Of a stretch of 64,000 nt of DNA, positions 32,533 through 40,250 are shown piece after piece. This DNA is from Hyalangium versicolor (GTDB lineage: Bacteria > Myxococcota > Myxococcia > Myxococcales > Myxococcaceae). The notes beneath the pieces were generated by a model that had not been told where the DNA came from, did no database searches, and saw only the letters and a list, made by a program, of their open reading frames with translations. Numbering within the stretch: position 1 is the stretch's first letter; every line of letters begins with the position of its first letter. The DNA is taken from assembly GCF_020103695.1 (NCBI RefSeq), contig NZ_JAHXBF010000008.1, positions 404,276 to 468,275 on the forward strand, in the 5' to 3' direction. The position numbers and the translations under genes were made by a program.

Positions 32533-34227
32533 TCAGTGGGCCTCGTCCGGGTGCGTCAGCTTCTTCTCCACGAAGGAGCCGAGCTCGAGGTATTGCTGGT
32601 AGAGGGCCGCGTAGCGCCTGGCGCGGGCCGGATCGGGGCGGTAGGTCCGCTCGGCGCCGGCGGACATGGCTTCCTGCGCTGCCTCGACCCGGGGATAGAG
32701 GCCGGCTGCGGTCGCCGCGAACATCGCCGCGCCCAACGCCACGGCCTGGTCTCCCGCGGAGACCGCGATGTCCATGTCCATCACATCGGCCACGGTCTGC
32801 ATGACGAAGGGGCTCTTGCGGGCCACACCGCCGATGGCGATGACGCTGTCGATGCGAATCCCCGCCGACTTGAAGCGCTCGACGATGGCGCGCGAGCCGA
32901 AGGCCGTTGCCTCCACCAGGGCGCGGTAGATGCGCGGAGCGTCCGTTCCCAGGGTGATGCCCGTGAGGGCTCCCTTGAGGCGTTGGTTCGCGTCAGGCGT
33001 CCTCCGCCCGTTCATCCAGTCGAGCGCCAGGAGCGAGCTGTCGTCGAGCGGAAGGTCCTTCGCCGCGCGCTCGAGCTCGGGGATGAGCCGCTCCATGAGG
33101 GTGTCGGCCAGCGCCTGCTTCGTGGCTGCGTCCGAGCCGGGAAGGGCAGGGAGGATCGCTTCCAGAGGCCAGGCGAGGAGCTTCTTGAACCAGGCATAGA
33201 CGTCGCCGAAGGCCGACTGTCCGGCCTCGTAGCCGACCATTCCGGGGATGATGGAGCCGTCCACCTGCCCGCAGATGCCTGGGACCAGGCGCTCCGGCTC
33301 CTGCGATCTCGGCTCGACGACCATGTCCAGGCAGCTCGTCCCCAGGATCTTCAGGAGCTGATGGGGCCTGATGTTGCCGCCCACCGCGCCCATGTGAGCG
33401 TCGAAGGCGCCCACGGCCACGACGGTGTCTCGCGGCAGCCCGAGCTTCGCCGCCCACTCTCCAGAGAGGGTGCCAAAGGGGATGTCCGAGGTGAACGTCT
33501 CGCGCCCGAGGGAGCCCTTGAATTCGACGAGGCGCGGATGGAGCCGGGTCAGGAACTCGTCCGAGGGGTATCCACCGAACTCGGCGTGCCACATGGCCTT
33601 GTGCCCCGCCGCGCAGCGGCTGCGCTTGAGCTTTCCGAGGTCTTCACACCCCGTCAGCACCGCGGGGATCCAGTCGCAGAGCTCCACCACGCTGACCGCG
33701 GCCTGGGTGACGGCAGGGTTGGTCTCGACGACCCGGAGCACCTTGGCCCAGAACCACTCGCTGGAATAGATGCCGCCCTCGTACTTCGTGAAGTCGGCTC
33801 CGCCCCAGGTCCTCGCTGTCTGGTTGATGCGCTCGGCCTGGGCGACGGCGGTGTGGTCCTTCCACAAGATGAACATGGCGTCAGGGTTTTCCTTGAACCC
33901 AGACGTGAGGGCGAGCGGCACGCCGCGCCGGTCGGTGAGGACAGGAGTCGAACCCGTGGTGTCTGCCGCGATGCCTCGCACCCTGGCCGCAACGCCTTCC
34001 CCCGCTTGTGCCAGTGCTTCGGCGATGGAGGCTTGCATCGTCTCCAGATAGTCGAGGGGATGATGGCGGAACCGGTTCTCCTGGGGATCGCAGTACAGGC
34101 CCTTCGCCCACCGCGGATAGTGCTGAACCGACACGCTCACCACGGCGCCGTCCGCCGCGTCCGCCACCACTGTGCGGACGGAGTCCGTCCCGAAATCAAT
34201 CCCGATGACAAACGCCTCGCGCTTCAC
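32533..34227 (-). CDS. araB: Ribulokinase
   Basis: A 564-residue FGGY-family kinase phosphorylating L-ribulose (and ribitol-type analogues). The start is the GTG at 34227, with GGAGG five bases upstream. The frame upstream stays open for 110 codons but covers the promoter and operator. Motifs are IGIDFGTDSVRTVVAD (ATPase phosphate-1), the substrate segment with GCEDLGKLKRSRCAAGHKAMWH, GAFDAHMGAVGGNI, LGTSCLDMVV, and the adenosine-side IAIGGVARKSPFVMQ. It is the first gene of the operon araB-araA-ytfQ-ytfR-ytfT-yjfF. Confidence 0.96.
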   Translation of the reverse strand: MKREAFVIGIDFGTDSVRTVVADAADGAVVSVSVQHYPRWAKGLYCDPQENRFRHHPLDYLETMQASIAEALAQAGEGVAARVRGIAADTTGSTPVLTDRRGVPLALTSGFKENPDAMFILWKDHTAVAQAERINQTARTWGGADFTKYEGGIYSSEWFWAKVLRVVETNPAVTQAAVSVVELCDWIPAVLTGCEDLGKLKRSRCAAGHKAMWHAEFGGYPSDEFLTRLHPRLVEFKGSLGRETFTSDIPFGTLSGEWAAKLGLPRDTVVAVGAFDAHMGAVGGNIRPHQLLKILGTSCLDMVVEPRSQEPERLVPGICGQVDGSIIPGMVGYEAGQSAFGDVYAWFKKLLAWPLEAILPALPGSDAATKQALADTLMERLIPELERAAKDLPLDDSSLLALDWMNGRRTPDANQRLKGALTGITLGTDAPRIYRALVEATAFGSRAIVERFKSAGIRIDSVIAIGGVARKSPFVMQTVADVMDMDIAVSAGDQAVALGAAMFAATAAGLYPRVEAAQEAMSAGAERTYRPDPARARRYAALYQQYLELGSFVEKKLTHPDEAH

Positions 34228-34293
34228 GGGGACCTCCAATGCACCTGATTGAGGGGAGCGGTCAGGCTCAGCAGTGCCTGACGATGGCGGCGG

Positions 34294-34322
34294 ATTGTGA
34301 GCGCTCACATCAGAGGCGTCAA
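34294..34322 (-). promoter_or_regulatory. araB promoter (sigma-70 type)
   Basis: On the minus strand TTGACG (34322-34317) and CACAAT (34299-34294) are separated by exactly 17 bp and match the -35 and -10 consensus at 5/6 and 4/6. Transcription would start near 34287, giving a leader of about 60 nt. The lac-type operator lies in the spacer and covers part of the -10, the classic arrangement for steric repression. Confidence 0.7.
34296..34309. promoter_or_regulatory. Lac-type operator O1 in the araB promoter
   Basis: TGTGAGCGCTCACA is a perfect 14-bp palindrome. With flanks it reads ATTGTGAGCGCTCACAT (34294-34310), nearly the synthetic ideal lac operator. The adjacent divergent gene encodes a LacI-family repressor whose recognition helix resembles that of LacI, so it is the obvious ligand. 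Confidence 0.75.
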
Positions 34323-34354
34323 GCGACGCGCGCTGACCCCGTGGCATTCCTGGC

Positions 34355-34395
34355 GCATGATGCGGCGCGGTAATGCATGATGCGTTGCGCAACGC
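34355..34395. repeat. Phased direct repeat and palindrome in araB-lacI gap
   Basis: GCATGATGCG occurs at 34355-34364 and again at 34375-34384, a 20-bp period. The second copy runs into the perfect palindrome GCGTTGCGCAACGC (34382-34395). The embedded ATGCGTTG (34380-34387) also occurs upstream of araM, which suggests a second DNA-binding regulator shared by both promoters. Confidence 0.5.
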
Positions 34396-34463
34396 TTTGT
34401 CCGCCCTGAGAAGGCCTCGATGCGGTACCTGAGTGAGCAGGGCCTTGAGGATAGGCTGTCGCC

Positions 34464-35513
34464 ATGGGGAGTGGAGCTTTGCCGGTGCGTAAGAGCCGTA
34501 GCCGTGGGAGCCGTCCGCCTGTGATGGCGGACGTCGCGAAGCTGGCGCGTGTTTCACATCAGACAGTCTCTCGCGTGCTGCACGACAGCCCGAACGTGCG
34601 AGGAGACACGCGCAAGCGCGTCCTCGAGGCCATCCGGCAACTCGATTACCGGCCCAACCCGGTGGCGCAGGCCCTGGTCACCGGGCGCTCGATGGCCATC
34701 GGCGTCGTCAGCTTCGATACGGCGCTCTTCGGCCCAGCCTCGACCCTGCTCGGCATCGAGGAGGCGGCGCATGACGCGGGCTATGCCGTCAGCATCGCCA
34801 GCTTGCGCTCACTGAATCGGACCTCGGTCCTTGACGCGGTGCAGCGTCTTCGCGACCAGGGGGTGGATGGCGTCGTGGTCATTGCCCCCCAGAAGGCGGC
34901 GGTGGAGGCCCTGCGGCGCCTTCCGCCCGGCGTGCCGCTGGTTGCTGTCGAGGCCGGCCCCTCCAACTCGGTGCCGGTGGTGGCCGTCGACCAGCTGGGC
35001 GGGGCGATGGCCGCGACACGGCACCTGCTCGACCTGGGGCACCGCACTGTCTGGCACCTCGCCGGGCCCGCGGACTGGATCGAGGCCGAGCAGCGGATCG
35101 CCGGCTGGCGAGCGGCACTGAAGGAGGCTCGCGCGGCGGCACCTCCGCTCCTGCGTGGGGATTGGAGCGCCCGTTCAGGCTACGAGCTCGGGCGGCAGTT
35201 GGTGCAGATGCCCGATGTCACGGCTGTCTTCGTGGCCAATGATCAGATGGCCCTGGGGCTCTTGCGCTTGCTCAATGAGGTCGGGCGGGAGACTCCACGG
35301 CAGATCAGCCTCGTTGGGTTCGACGACATCCCCGAAGCCGCATATTTCACTCCGCCGCTGACCACGGTGCGCCAGGACTTCGCCGAAGTCGGCCGGCGTT
35401 GCATCCACCATCTCCTGGAGCAGATCGAGGGCTCCTCCCAGACCCAGGAGCATGTGGTGGTGCCAACCCAGCTGATCCTTCGCCAGAGCACCGCCGCCGC
35501 CAACGGCCGCTGA
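34464..35513 (+). CDS. LacI-family transcriptional regulator of the arabinose locus
   Basis: 349 residues. The N-terminal helix-turn-helix is VMADVAKLARVSHQTVSRVL; recognition-helix residues His32, Gln33 and Arg37 align with Tyr17, Gln18 and Arg22 of E. coli LacI. The hinge PNPVAQALVTGRS contains the minor-groove Leu. A periplasmic-binding-protein-like effector domain follows (GVVSFDTALFGPAST, VDGVVVIAPQ, VFVANDQMALGLL, ISLVGFDDIPEAAYFTPPLTTVRQDF). The start is the ATG at 34464; a shorter start at the Met before ADVAKLA (34524) is possible. It is divergent from araB and convergent with araM. The effector is presumably L-arabinose or a phosphorylated derivative. Confidence 0.9.
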   Translation: MGSGALPVRKSRSRGSRPPVMADVAKLARVSHQTVSRVLHDSPNVRGDTRKRVLEAIRQLDYRPNPVAQALVTGRSMAIGVVSFDTALFGPASTLLGIEEAAHDAGYAVSIASLRSLNRTSVLDAVQRLRDQGVDGVVVIAPQKAAVEALRRLPPGVPLVAVEAGPSNSVPVVAVDQLGGAMAATRHLLDLGHRTVWHLAGPADWIEAEQRIAGWRAALKEARAAAPPLLRGDWSARSGYELGRQLVQMPDVTAVFVANDQMALGLLRLLNEVGRETPRQISLVGFDDIPEAAYFTPPLTTVRQDFAEVGRRCIHHLLEQIEGSSQTQEHVVVPTQLILRQSTAAANGR

Positions 35514-35546
35514 GGCCGGCCCGGCGGGGGAGGGACGCGAGGGTAG

Positions 35547-36920
35547 TCAGCCGAGAGCGCCGCGCGAGATCGTGGCGACGAGAGAGTCTTCTCGGCCCAG
35601 CTCGTGCGCGAGATCGAACGTCGTGTAGCGGTTTCGAAGCAGCCGGACATGGCGCACGGGCAGCAGCCGGTATCGCTCGTGTATTCCCAGCTCGCCGAGC
35701 GAGAAGGGGAAGCCTGCACCTGTCAGCAGCTCGATCGCGCCGGAGAGCTCCTTCAGCAGGGGCTCCGCCATCGTCTGGAGGTGCGTTCTGTTCTGGGCGA
35801 ATGCCTCCAGGCGTTGTCCCAGCGCCGCGCGGTCGAACGCCCGGCCTCGCATCTCCTCCGCCATCTTGTGCCGGAAGGGGGCTATCTCTGCTTCCAGCCG
35901 CGCATCCCATGGCGGCTCGCGCTCCAGCGCCGCGAGTCTCTCCTCGACGTCGAAATCCACCTCGGCCAGCTTCCTGTACCAGTCGACATACCCGGGCAGG
36001 ACGAGCCGGCAAGCAGCGCCGACCAGCAGTCCGTGCAGGTCGTGCTCCTCCTCGGCCACGGCACCCGCCATCTCCCAGAAATGCGCGATGGTGTGCTCGG
36101 CTGAGGCGGCGGGCCGCGAACTGCCCAGGGCCTGCATCGCGAACCCCGACACGAGCGCTGCCTCGGTGAGCGATCGGGCTGCCTCGATGGGATGACTCTC
36201 CCACGCACGCGCGGCGGCAAGCGCCTCCCGGGCCGAGCTGAGCGCCAGCCCGGCGATGGTGTCGCAGAGCAGCTCGCGCGTCACTGTCCGAGCGAGGCTC
36301 CAGTCGAGATGAGCCAGATACTTGGCCAGCAGATCCCCGAGCCCCGCCAGGAACAACGGGCGTGGAGCCTGCCCGATCACTCCCAGATCGCACACGATGA
36401 CCTCGGAGGGCCGGGCGGGGACAGCCTGGTGATAGCCCGCGATGCGGATCGCCGACGTCATCGAGCTGTAGGCATCCACCGAGGGCGCGGTGACGACACA
36501 CCAGTTGGGGATGCCGGTATTCAGGGACACCTTCTTCACCAGATCGCTGATGACACCGCTGCCCACGCTGATCAGGAGATCGGGAGAGTGCGTCTTCACC
36601 TCCTGGGTGAGCTCGTCCACGAGCGCCAGGGTCGGGATCGGCCTGGGCTCCCCTGGAAGGATGCGGGAGACGATCCGGCTTGCACTGACAGCAGTCTTCC
36701 ACTGCTGACCCGCGGCAGCCTCGGTGTGTTCATCGCTGAGGACCCAGAGGGCGGGGCTGTTTCCCCGCTCACGCCGGAGGAGTCCGGCTGATTCGCGCAG
36801 CGCGTCCTCGCTGACGAGGACCTGCCGCACCGCGATGTGGTGCTGTCTTCCGCAGGTGCAGGCGAGCACGCCGTCCGGGCCGAGGCGGGCAAGGAGTGTT
36901 CGGAGAGACGAGGTGGACAT
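35547..36920 (-). CDS. araM: sn-Glycerol-1-phosphate dehydrogenase (AraM/EgsA-like)
   Basis: A 457-residue iron-containing-alcohol-dehydrogenase-fold enzyme. Members reduce dihydroxyacetone phosphate to sn-glycerol 1-phosphate with NAD(P)H. In Bacillus subtilis araM lies inside the arabinose operon. The dinucleotide motif is ISVGSGVISDLVK (about 117-129), followed by PSVDAYSS. Metal-ligand candidates are Asp in GLGDLLAKYLAH and His residues in ASAEHTIAHFWEM and HDLHGLLVGAA. The sequence is longer than B. subtilis AraM by about 60 residues, mostly in the C-terminal helical part. No strong ribosome-binding site precedes the ATG at 36920. It converges with the LacI gene (33-bp gap) and is divergent from the GH43 genes. 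Its role in arabinose use is unclear. Confidence 0.85.
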   Translation of the reverse strand: MSTSSLRTLLARLGPDGVLACTCGRQHHIAVRQVLVSEDALRESAGLLRRERGNSPALWVLSDEHTEAAAGQQWKTAVSASRIVSRILPGEPRPIPTLALVDELTQEVKTHSPDLLISVGSGVISDLVKKVSLNTGIPNWCVVTAPSVDAYSSMTSAIRIAGYHQAVPARPSEVIVCDLGVIGQAPRPLFLAGLGDLLAKYLAHLDWSLARTVTRELLCDTIAGLALSSAREALAAARAWESHPIEAARSLTEAALVSGFAMQALGSSRPAASAEHTIAHFWEMAGAVAEEEHDLHGLLVGAACRLVLPGYVDWYRKLAEVDFDVEERLAALEREPPWDARLEAEIAPFRHKMAEEMRGRAFDRAALGQRLEAFAQNRTHLQTMAEPLLKELSGAIELLTGAGFPFSLGELGIHERYRLLPVRHVRLLRNRYTTFDLAHELGREDSLVATISRGALG

Positions 36921-36965
36921 GTGCGCAACCTACCCAAGGGCGAGGAGTGTTGATTTCACTCTGCC

Positions 36966-36997
36966 GCAATGCGTTGCATGGATGATGCAATGCGTTG
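36966..36997. repeat. 21-bp-phased direct repeat upstream of araM
   Basis: GCAATGCGTTG occurs at 36966-36976 and 36987-36997, offset by exactly two helical turns. A partial third copy, AATGCGT, lies at 37014-37020. Overlapping it is the inverted repeat TTGCAT/ATGCAA. The 21-bp phasing recalls tandem half-sites of AraC-type activators. The region lies between araM (minus) and the GH43 gene (plus). Confidence 0.55.
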
Positions 36998-37115
36998 TCG
37001 GAATAAACCGAATAATGCGTCTTGACTGACAATGAGGAAGCAGTTCACCCTGCCGCAACTCGAGGCGCAGAGCTCCGCCCCGATGTCCCGTCCACCCCAA
37101 ACCTGAGGAACTCCC

Positions 37116-38558
37116 ATGCATCACGCGAAAGTGGTGAGCAATCCCGCTGTCATGTTAGCGCTCACATCCGCAGTTGTAACCCGAATTCGTGCGGGAGCGG
37201 CCATCGGCGGCGCTGCGATGTTAGCGCTCACATGCTCGGGTGCTCTCAGGGCCGGGCGCCTCCAATCCGGGCGGGCTCGCTCCTCGTTGTTGCCGGTGCT
37301 GTGGGCGGCCCTGGCGCTGCTCGCGCTCCAGCCGGGGGCGGCGGCTGCGTCCACGAGCGTGTACACGATGACTGCGTTCACGAATTCGAGTGAATCGAAC
37401 ATGTATGTGTACCAGTCCTATAACGGCACCCATTACGGGCTGATGAAGGGGCCGGCGTTCACTCCGCCTTCAGGGCTGATTCGGGACCCCAGCGTCATGA
37501 AGCACAGCGACGGGTACTACTACGTCACCTACACCACCAACTGGGAGGGCAACACGATTGGCTTTGCCAGGAGCTCCGATCGCGTGAACTGGACCTTCCT
37601 GCGCGATGTCACGCTTCCCGTCACGAACCTGCAGAACACCTGGGCGCCGGAGTGGTTCAAGGACAGCGACGGCAGCATCAACATCATCGTGTCCCTGCGC
37701 ACGGTGGGCGCCACCAACTTCACCCCTCACGTCATCAAGGCGCAGAACAGCGCGCTGTCCTCCTGGTCCTCGCCCGTGCCGCTGGCGGGGTTGTCGCCCA
37801 ATTACATCGACACCTTCATCGTCAAGCAGGGGAGCACCTACCACGCGTTCACCAAGAACGAGACGACCAAGTACATCGAGTACGCGACCTCCTCCAGCTT
37901 GACGGGCCCCTATACCTTCAAGGGCACCGGAGACTGGGCAGGGTGGGGGAACTGGGTGGAAGGTCCGGCCCTGATCCAATTGGACAGTGGCGCATGGCGG
38001 ATCTTCTTCGACGGGTACTCCGCTGGGAAGTACTACTACAGCGACTCCACCAACGCCTTCGGCTCCTGGTCGGCCAAGAAGGAGCTGCCGAGCCTCACGG
38101 GCTTCGTCCGGCATCTGACCATCCTGAAGGAGACGGGGCAGCCCGGAGACATCCGACGGATCCAGTCCTTCAACTTCCAGACCTACTACGCCCGCCATTA
38201 CAACTATCAGGCCCGCATCGACCCGAATGTGTCTCCCGTGGAGGACTCGCACTTCCGCATCGTCCCCGGGTTGGCCGACAGCACCGCCATCTCGTTCGAG
38301 TCGGTGAACTTCCCTGGCTACTTTCTGAGACATGACGGCTCGCCGCTGGTCCTGGCGAAGAATGACGGCACGACCCAGTTCAAGCAGGACGCCACGTTCG
38401 TGGACGTCCCTGGACTGGCCAACTCGACCTGGCTCTCCTACCAGTCGTACAACCAGCCTGACTCCTATATCCGGCACTACAACTACGTGCTCCGGATCGA
38501 GCCCATCACGACCACGACCGGGCAGTCGGATGCCACGTTCCGGGAAGTGACCCCCTGA
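37116..38558 (+). CDS. Secreted GH43 exo-arabinofuranosidase with CBM42 (AbfB) domain
   Basis: 480 residues if translation begins at the ATG at 37116, which has GAGGAA seven bases upstream. The catalytic five-bladed GH43 domain (about 95-335) shows the general base Asp in LIRDPSVMK, NTWAPEWFKD, the second Asp in SPNYIDTFIV and the acid Glu in NWVEGPALI. An AbfB/CBM42 beta-trefoil (about 345-478) carries repeated units SFNFQTYYARHYNYQARI, ESVNFPGYFLRHDGS and SYNQPDSYIRHYNYVLRI, which bind arabinofuranose side chains. This architecture is known from exo-1,5-alpha-L-arabinofuranosidases. The hydrophobic export signal (LLPVLWAALALLALQPGAAAA) comes only after some 55 residues that contain two operator-like sites, so the true start may be downstream. 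Confidence 0.88.
   Translation: MHHAKVVSNPAVMLALTSAVVTRIRAGAAIGGAAMLALTCSGALRAGRLQSGRARSSLLPVLWAALALLALQPGAAAASTSVYTMTAFTNSSESNMYVYQSYNGTHYGLMKGPAFTPPSGLIRDPSVMKHSDGYYYVTYTTNWEGNTIGFARSSDRVNWTFLRDVTLPVTNLQNTWAPEWFKDSDGSINIIVSLRTVGATNFTPHVIKAQNSALSSWSSPVPLAGLSPNYIDTFIVKQGSTYHAFTKNETTKYIEYATSSSLTGPYTFKGTGDWAGWGNWVEGPALIQLDSGAWRIFFDGYSAGKYYYSDSTNAFGSWSAKKELPSLTGFVRHLTILKETGQPGDIRRIQSFNFQTYYARHYNYQARIDPNVSPVEDSHFRIVPGLADSTAISFESVNFPGYFLRHDGSPLVLAKNDGTTQFKQDATFVDVPGLANSTWLSYQSYNQPDSYIRHYNYVLRIEPITTTTGQSDATFREVTP
37152..37167. promoter_or_regulatory. Lac-type operator O2
   Basis: ATGTTAGCGCTCACAT shares the AGCGCTCACA half and symmetric core of the araB operator; one half-site is TGTTA in place of TGTGA. 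It lies inside the apparent 5' end of the GH43 reading frame, 66 bp before an identical copy. Confidence 0.65.
37218..37233. promoter_or_regulatory. Lac-type operator O3
   Basis: A second identical ATGTTAGCGCTCACAT, 66 bp downstream of O2 (about six helical turns) and again inside the apparent start region of the GH43 gene. The pair is well placed for cooperative binding or looping with a tetrameric or dimeric LacI-type repressor. Confidence 0.65.
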
Positions 38559-38604
38559 GCCAGGCCTGACGCACGGACTGAACGGACGAAAGGTAGGAAT
38601 CGAG

Positions 38605-40029
38605 ATGGCTTCTTCTTCATTCAACTGGAAGTGCGCGCCCGCGCGATTCGTCGTGCCCCTCGCCTTGTTGCTGGTGGCTTCAACCGCGGGGGCCGCGCCG
38701 CCGCAGTTCTCCAATCCGCTGATCCAGCAGCGCGCCGACCCGCACATCTACAAGCACACGGATGGCTACTACTACTTCACGGCCTCCGTCCCGGAGTACG
38801 ACCGGATCACCCTGCGACGTGCGACGACGATCCAGGGACTGTCCACCGCGTCGGAGACGGTTGTCTGGCGGAAGCACGCGTCTGGCGAGATGGCCGTGCA
38901 CATCTGGGCGCCGGAAATCCACTTCATCAGCGGCAAGTGGTACCTCTACTTCGCGGCGGGATCCTCGGACGATATCTGGCGGATCCGCATGTATGCGCTC
39001 GAGAGCTCCAGTGCCAATCCGCTGAGCGGCACCTGGACGGAGAAGGGGCGCATCTTCACGGACCTGGAGTCGTTCTCGCTCGATGCCACCACCTTCGAGC
39101 ACAACGGCCAGCGATATCTCCTCTGGGCGCAGTACAACCCGGACAGCAACGTATACATCGCGAAGATGAGCAGCCCCACCACCCTCGTGCTGCCCGCCGT
39201 TCTTCTGACCCAACCCACGTACAGTTGGGAGATCCAGGGCTACCGCGTCAATGAAGGCCCTGCGGTCATCAAGAAGAACGGGAAGATCTTCGTCTCCTAC
39301 TCCGCGAGCAAGACGGATGATCGCTATTGCATGGGGTTGCTGACGGCCTCCGCCACGAGTGATCTGCTGAATCCGGCGTCCTGGACGAAGTCACCGTCTC
39401 CCGTGCTTGCCAGCAATGTGAACACGAGTCAGTACGGCCCTGGCCACAATTCCTTTGTCGTCTCCGAGGACGGACAGAGCGACATCCTCGTGTACCACGC
39501 ACGCAACTACAAGACGATCACCGGGGATCCGCTCTACGATCCCAACCGTCACACGCGTGTCCAGAAGCTCTACTGGAATACGGATGGGACGCCCAACTTC
39601 GGGATCCCTCTGGCGGACGGAGCCACGCCCTTCCGATTCAAGTCCTACAACTTCCCGAGTTATTTCATCCGGCACTGGGAGTTCCGGGCGAAGCTCGAAA
39701 CCAATGTCACCAATCTGGCGGATTCACAGTTCAGGCTCGTGACAGGGCTTGCTGGCTCCGGAACGGTGTCGCTCGAGTCGGCAAACTATCCGGGGTATTA
39801 CCTGCGGGACCGAAGCTCCGAGCTGTGGCTGGAGAAGAATGACGGCTCCACGACGTTCAAGAATGAAGCGTCGTTCTACAAGCGGGCAGGGCTGTCGGAC
39901 AGCGCCGGCGTGTCGTTCGAGTCGTACAACTACGTCGGCCGGTACATCCGCCATTACAACTACCTGCTCTCCGTTCAGACGCTCTCCACCGCCACGGACC
40001 GAGCCGACGCCACGTTCTATGCGGATTGA
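38605..40029 (+). CDS. Second secreted GH43 glycosidase with CBM42 (AbfB) domain
   Basis: 474 residues. The signal peptide (VPLALLLVASTAGA) is cut after about residue 31. The GH43 domain has the base Asp in QQRADPHIYK, HIWAPEIHFISGKWYLYFA, the pKa-modulating Asp in SFSLDATTFEHNG and the acid Glu in RVNEGPAVIKK. The C-terminal AbfB trefoil (about 340-472) repeats KSYNFPSYFIRHWEFRAKL, SANYPGYYLRDRSSELWL and ESYNYVGRYIRHYNYLLSV. It is only partly similar to the preceding GH43 in the catalytic domain, so it probably cuts a different arabinoside linkage (alpha-1,2/1,3 branches or arabinoxylan). The gap to the first GH43 is 46 bp, so one transcript and shared operators are likely. Confidence 0.88.
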   Translation: MASSSFNWKCAPARFVVPLALLLVASTAGAAPPQFSNPLIQQRADPHIYKHTDGYYYFTASVPEYDRITLRRATTIQGLSTASETVVWRKHASGEMAVHIWAPEIHFISGKWYLYFAAGSSDDIWRIRMYALESSSANPLSGTWTEKGRIFTDLESFSLDATTFEHNGQRYLLWAQYNPDSNVYIAKMSSPTTLVLPAVLLTQPTYSWEIQGYRVNEGPAVIKKNGKIFVSYSASKTDDRYCMGLLTASATSDLLNPASWTKSPSPVLASNVNTSQYGPGHNSFVVSEDGQSDILVYHARNYKTITGDPLYDPNRHTRVQKLYWNTDGTPNFGIPLADGATPFRFKSYNFPSYFIRHWEFRAKLETNVTNLADSQFRLVTGLAGSGTVSLESANYPGYYLRDRSSELWLEKNDGSTTFKNEASFYKRAGLSDSAGVSFESYNYVGRYIRHYNYLLSVQTLSTATDRADATFYAD

Positions 40030-40110
40030 CGTTCGTGGCGAGTGATTGCGAGCCACCGGGGCTGGAGAACACTGCGCAGGGGGCGTACGACCGGGCCAGG
40101 GCCAGGTGGG

Positions 40111-40138
40111 TGCCTGCCTGGAGCGTTGAGGGCAGGCA
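40111..40138 (+). terminator. Candidate terminator after the GH43 pair
   Basis: TGCCTGCC and GGCAGGCA form a perfect 8-bp stem with a 12-base loop, 81 bp past the stop of the second GH43 gene. There is no T-tract. The rest of the 220-bp gap up to the ferritin-like gene shows nothing else. Confidence 0.4.
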
Positions 40139-40250
40139 AGGGCGCCACCGATCATTCCCAAGCCCGTGTGCAGTGGTCCGCTCCTCCGGCCGTGCGGAGC
40201 TTTTCCCCGCGAAGGCAAACACATCCAGCCCTCTCGCGGAGGCACGCCAC

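Noticed and set aside
33941..33958. tRNA T-arm-like sequence (GGAGTCGAACCCGTGG)
   Set aside because: It lies inside araB and no acceptor, D or anticodon arms can be built around it.
34352..34363. GG...GC pair resembling a sigma-54 promoter upstream of the LacI-type gene
   Set aside because: The spacing between GG and GC is 8, not the required 10 bases.
34382..34395. The palindrome GCGTTGCGCAACGC as a second LacI-type operator
   Set aside because: Its half-site has no resemblance to TTGTGAGC, and it overlaps a different phased repeat, so another regulator is more likely.
37022..37050. TTGACT at 37022 as -35 of the GH43 promoter
   Set aside because: No AT-rich -10 occurs 16-18 bp downstream.
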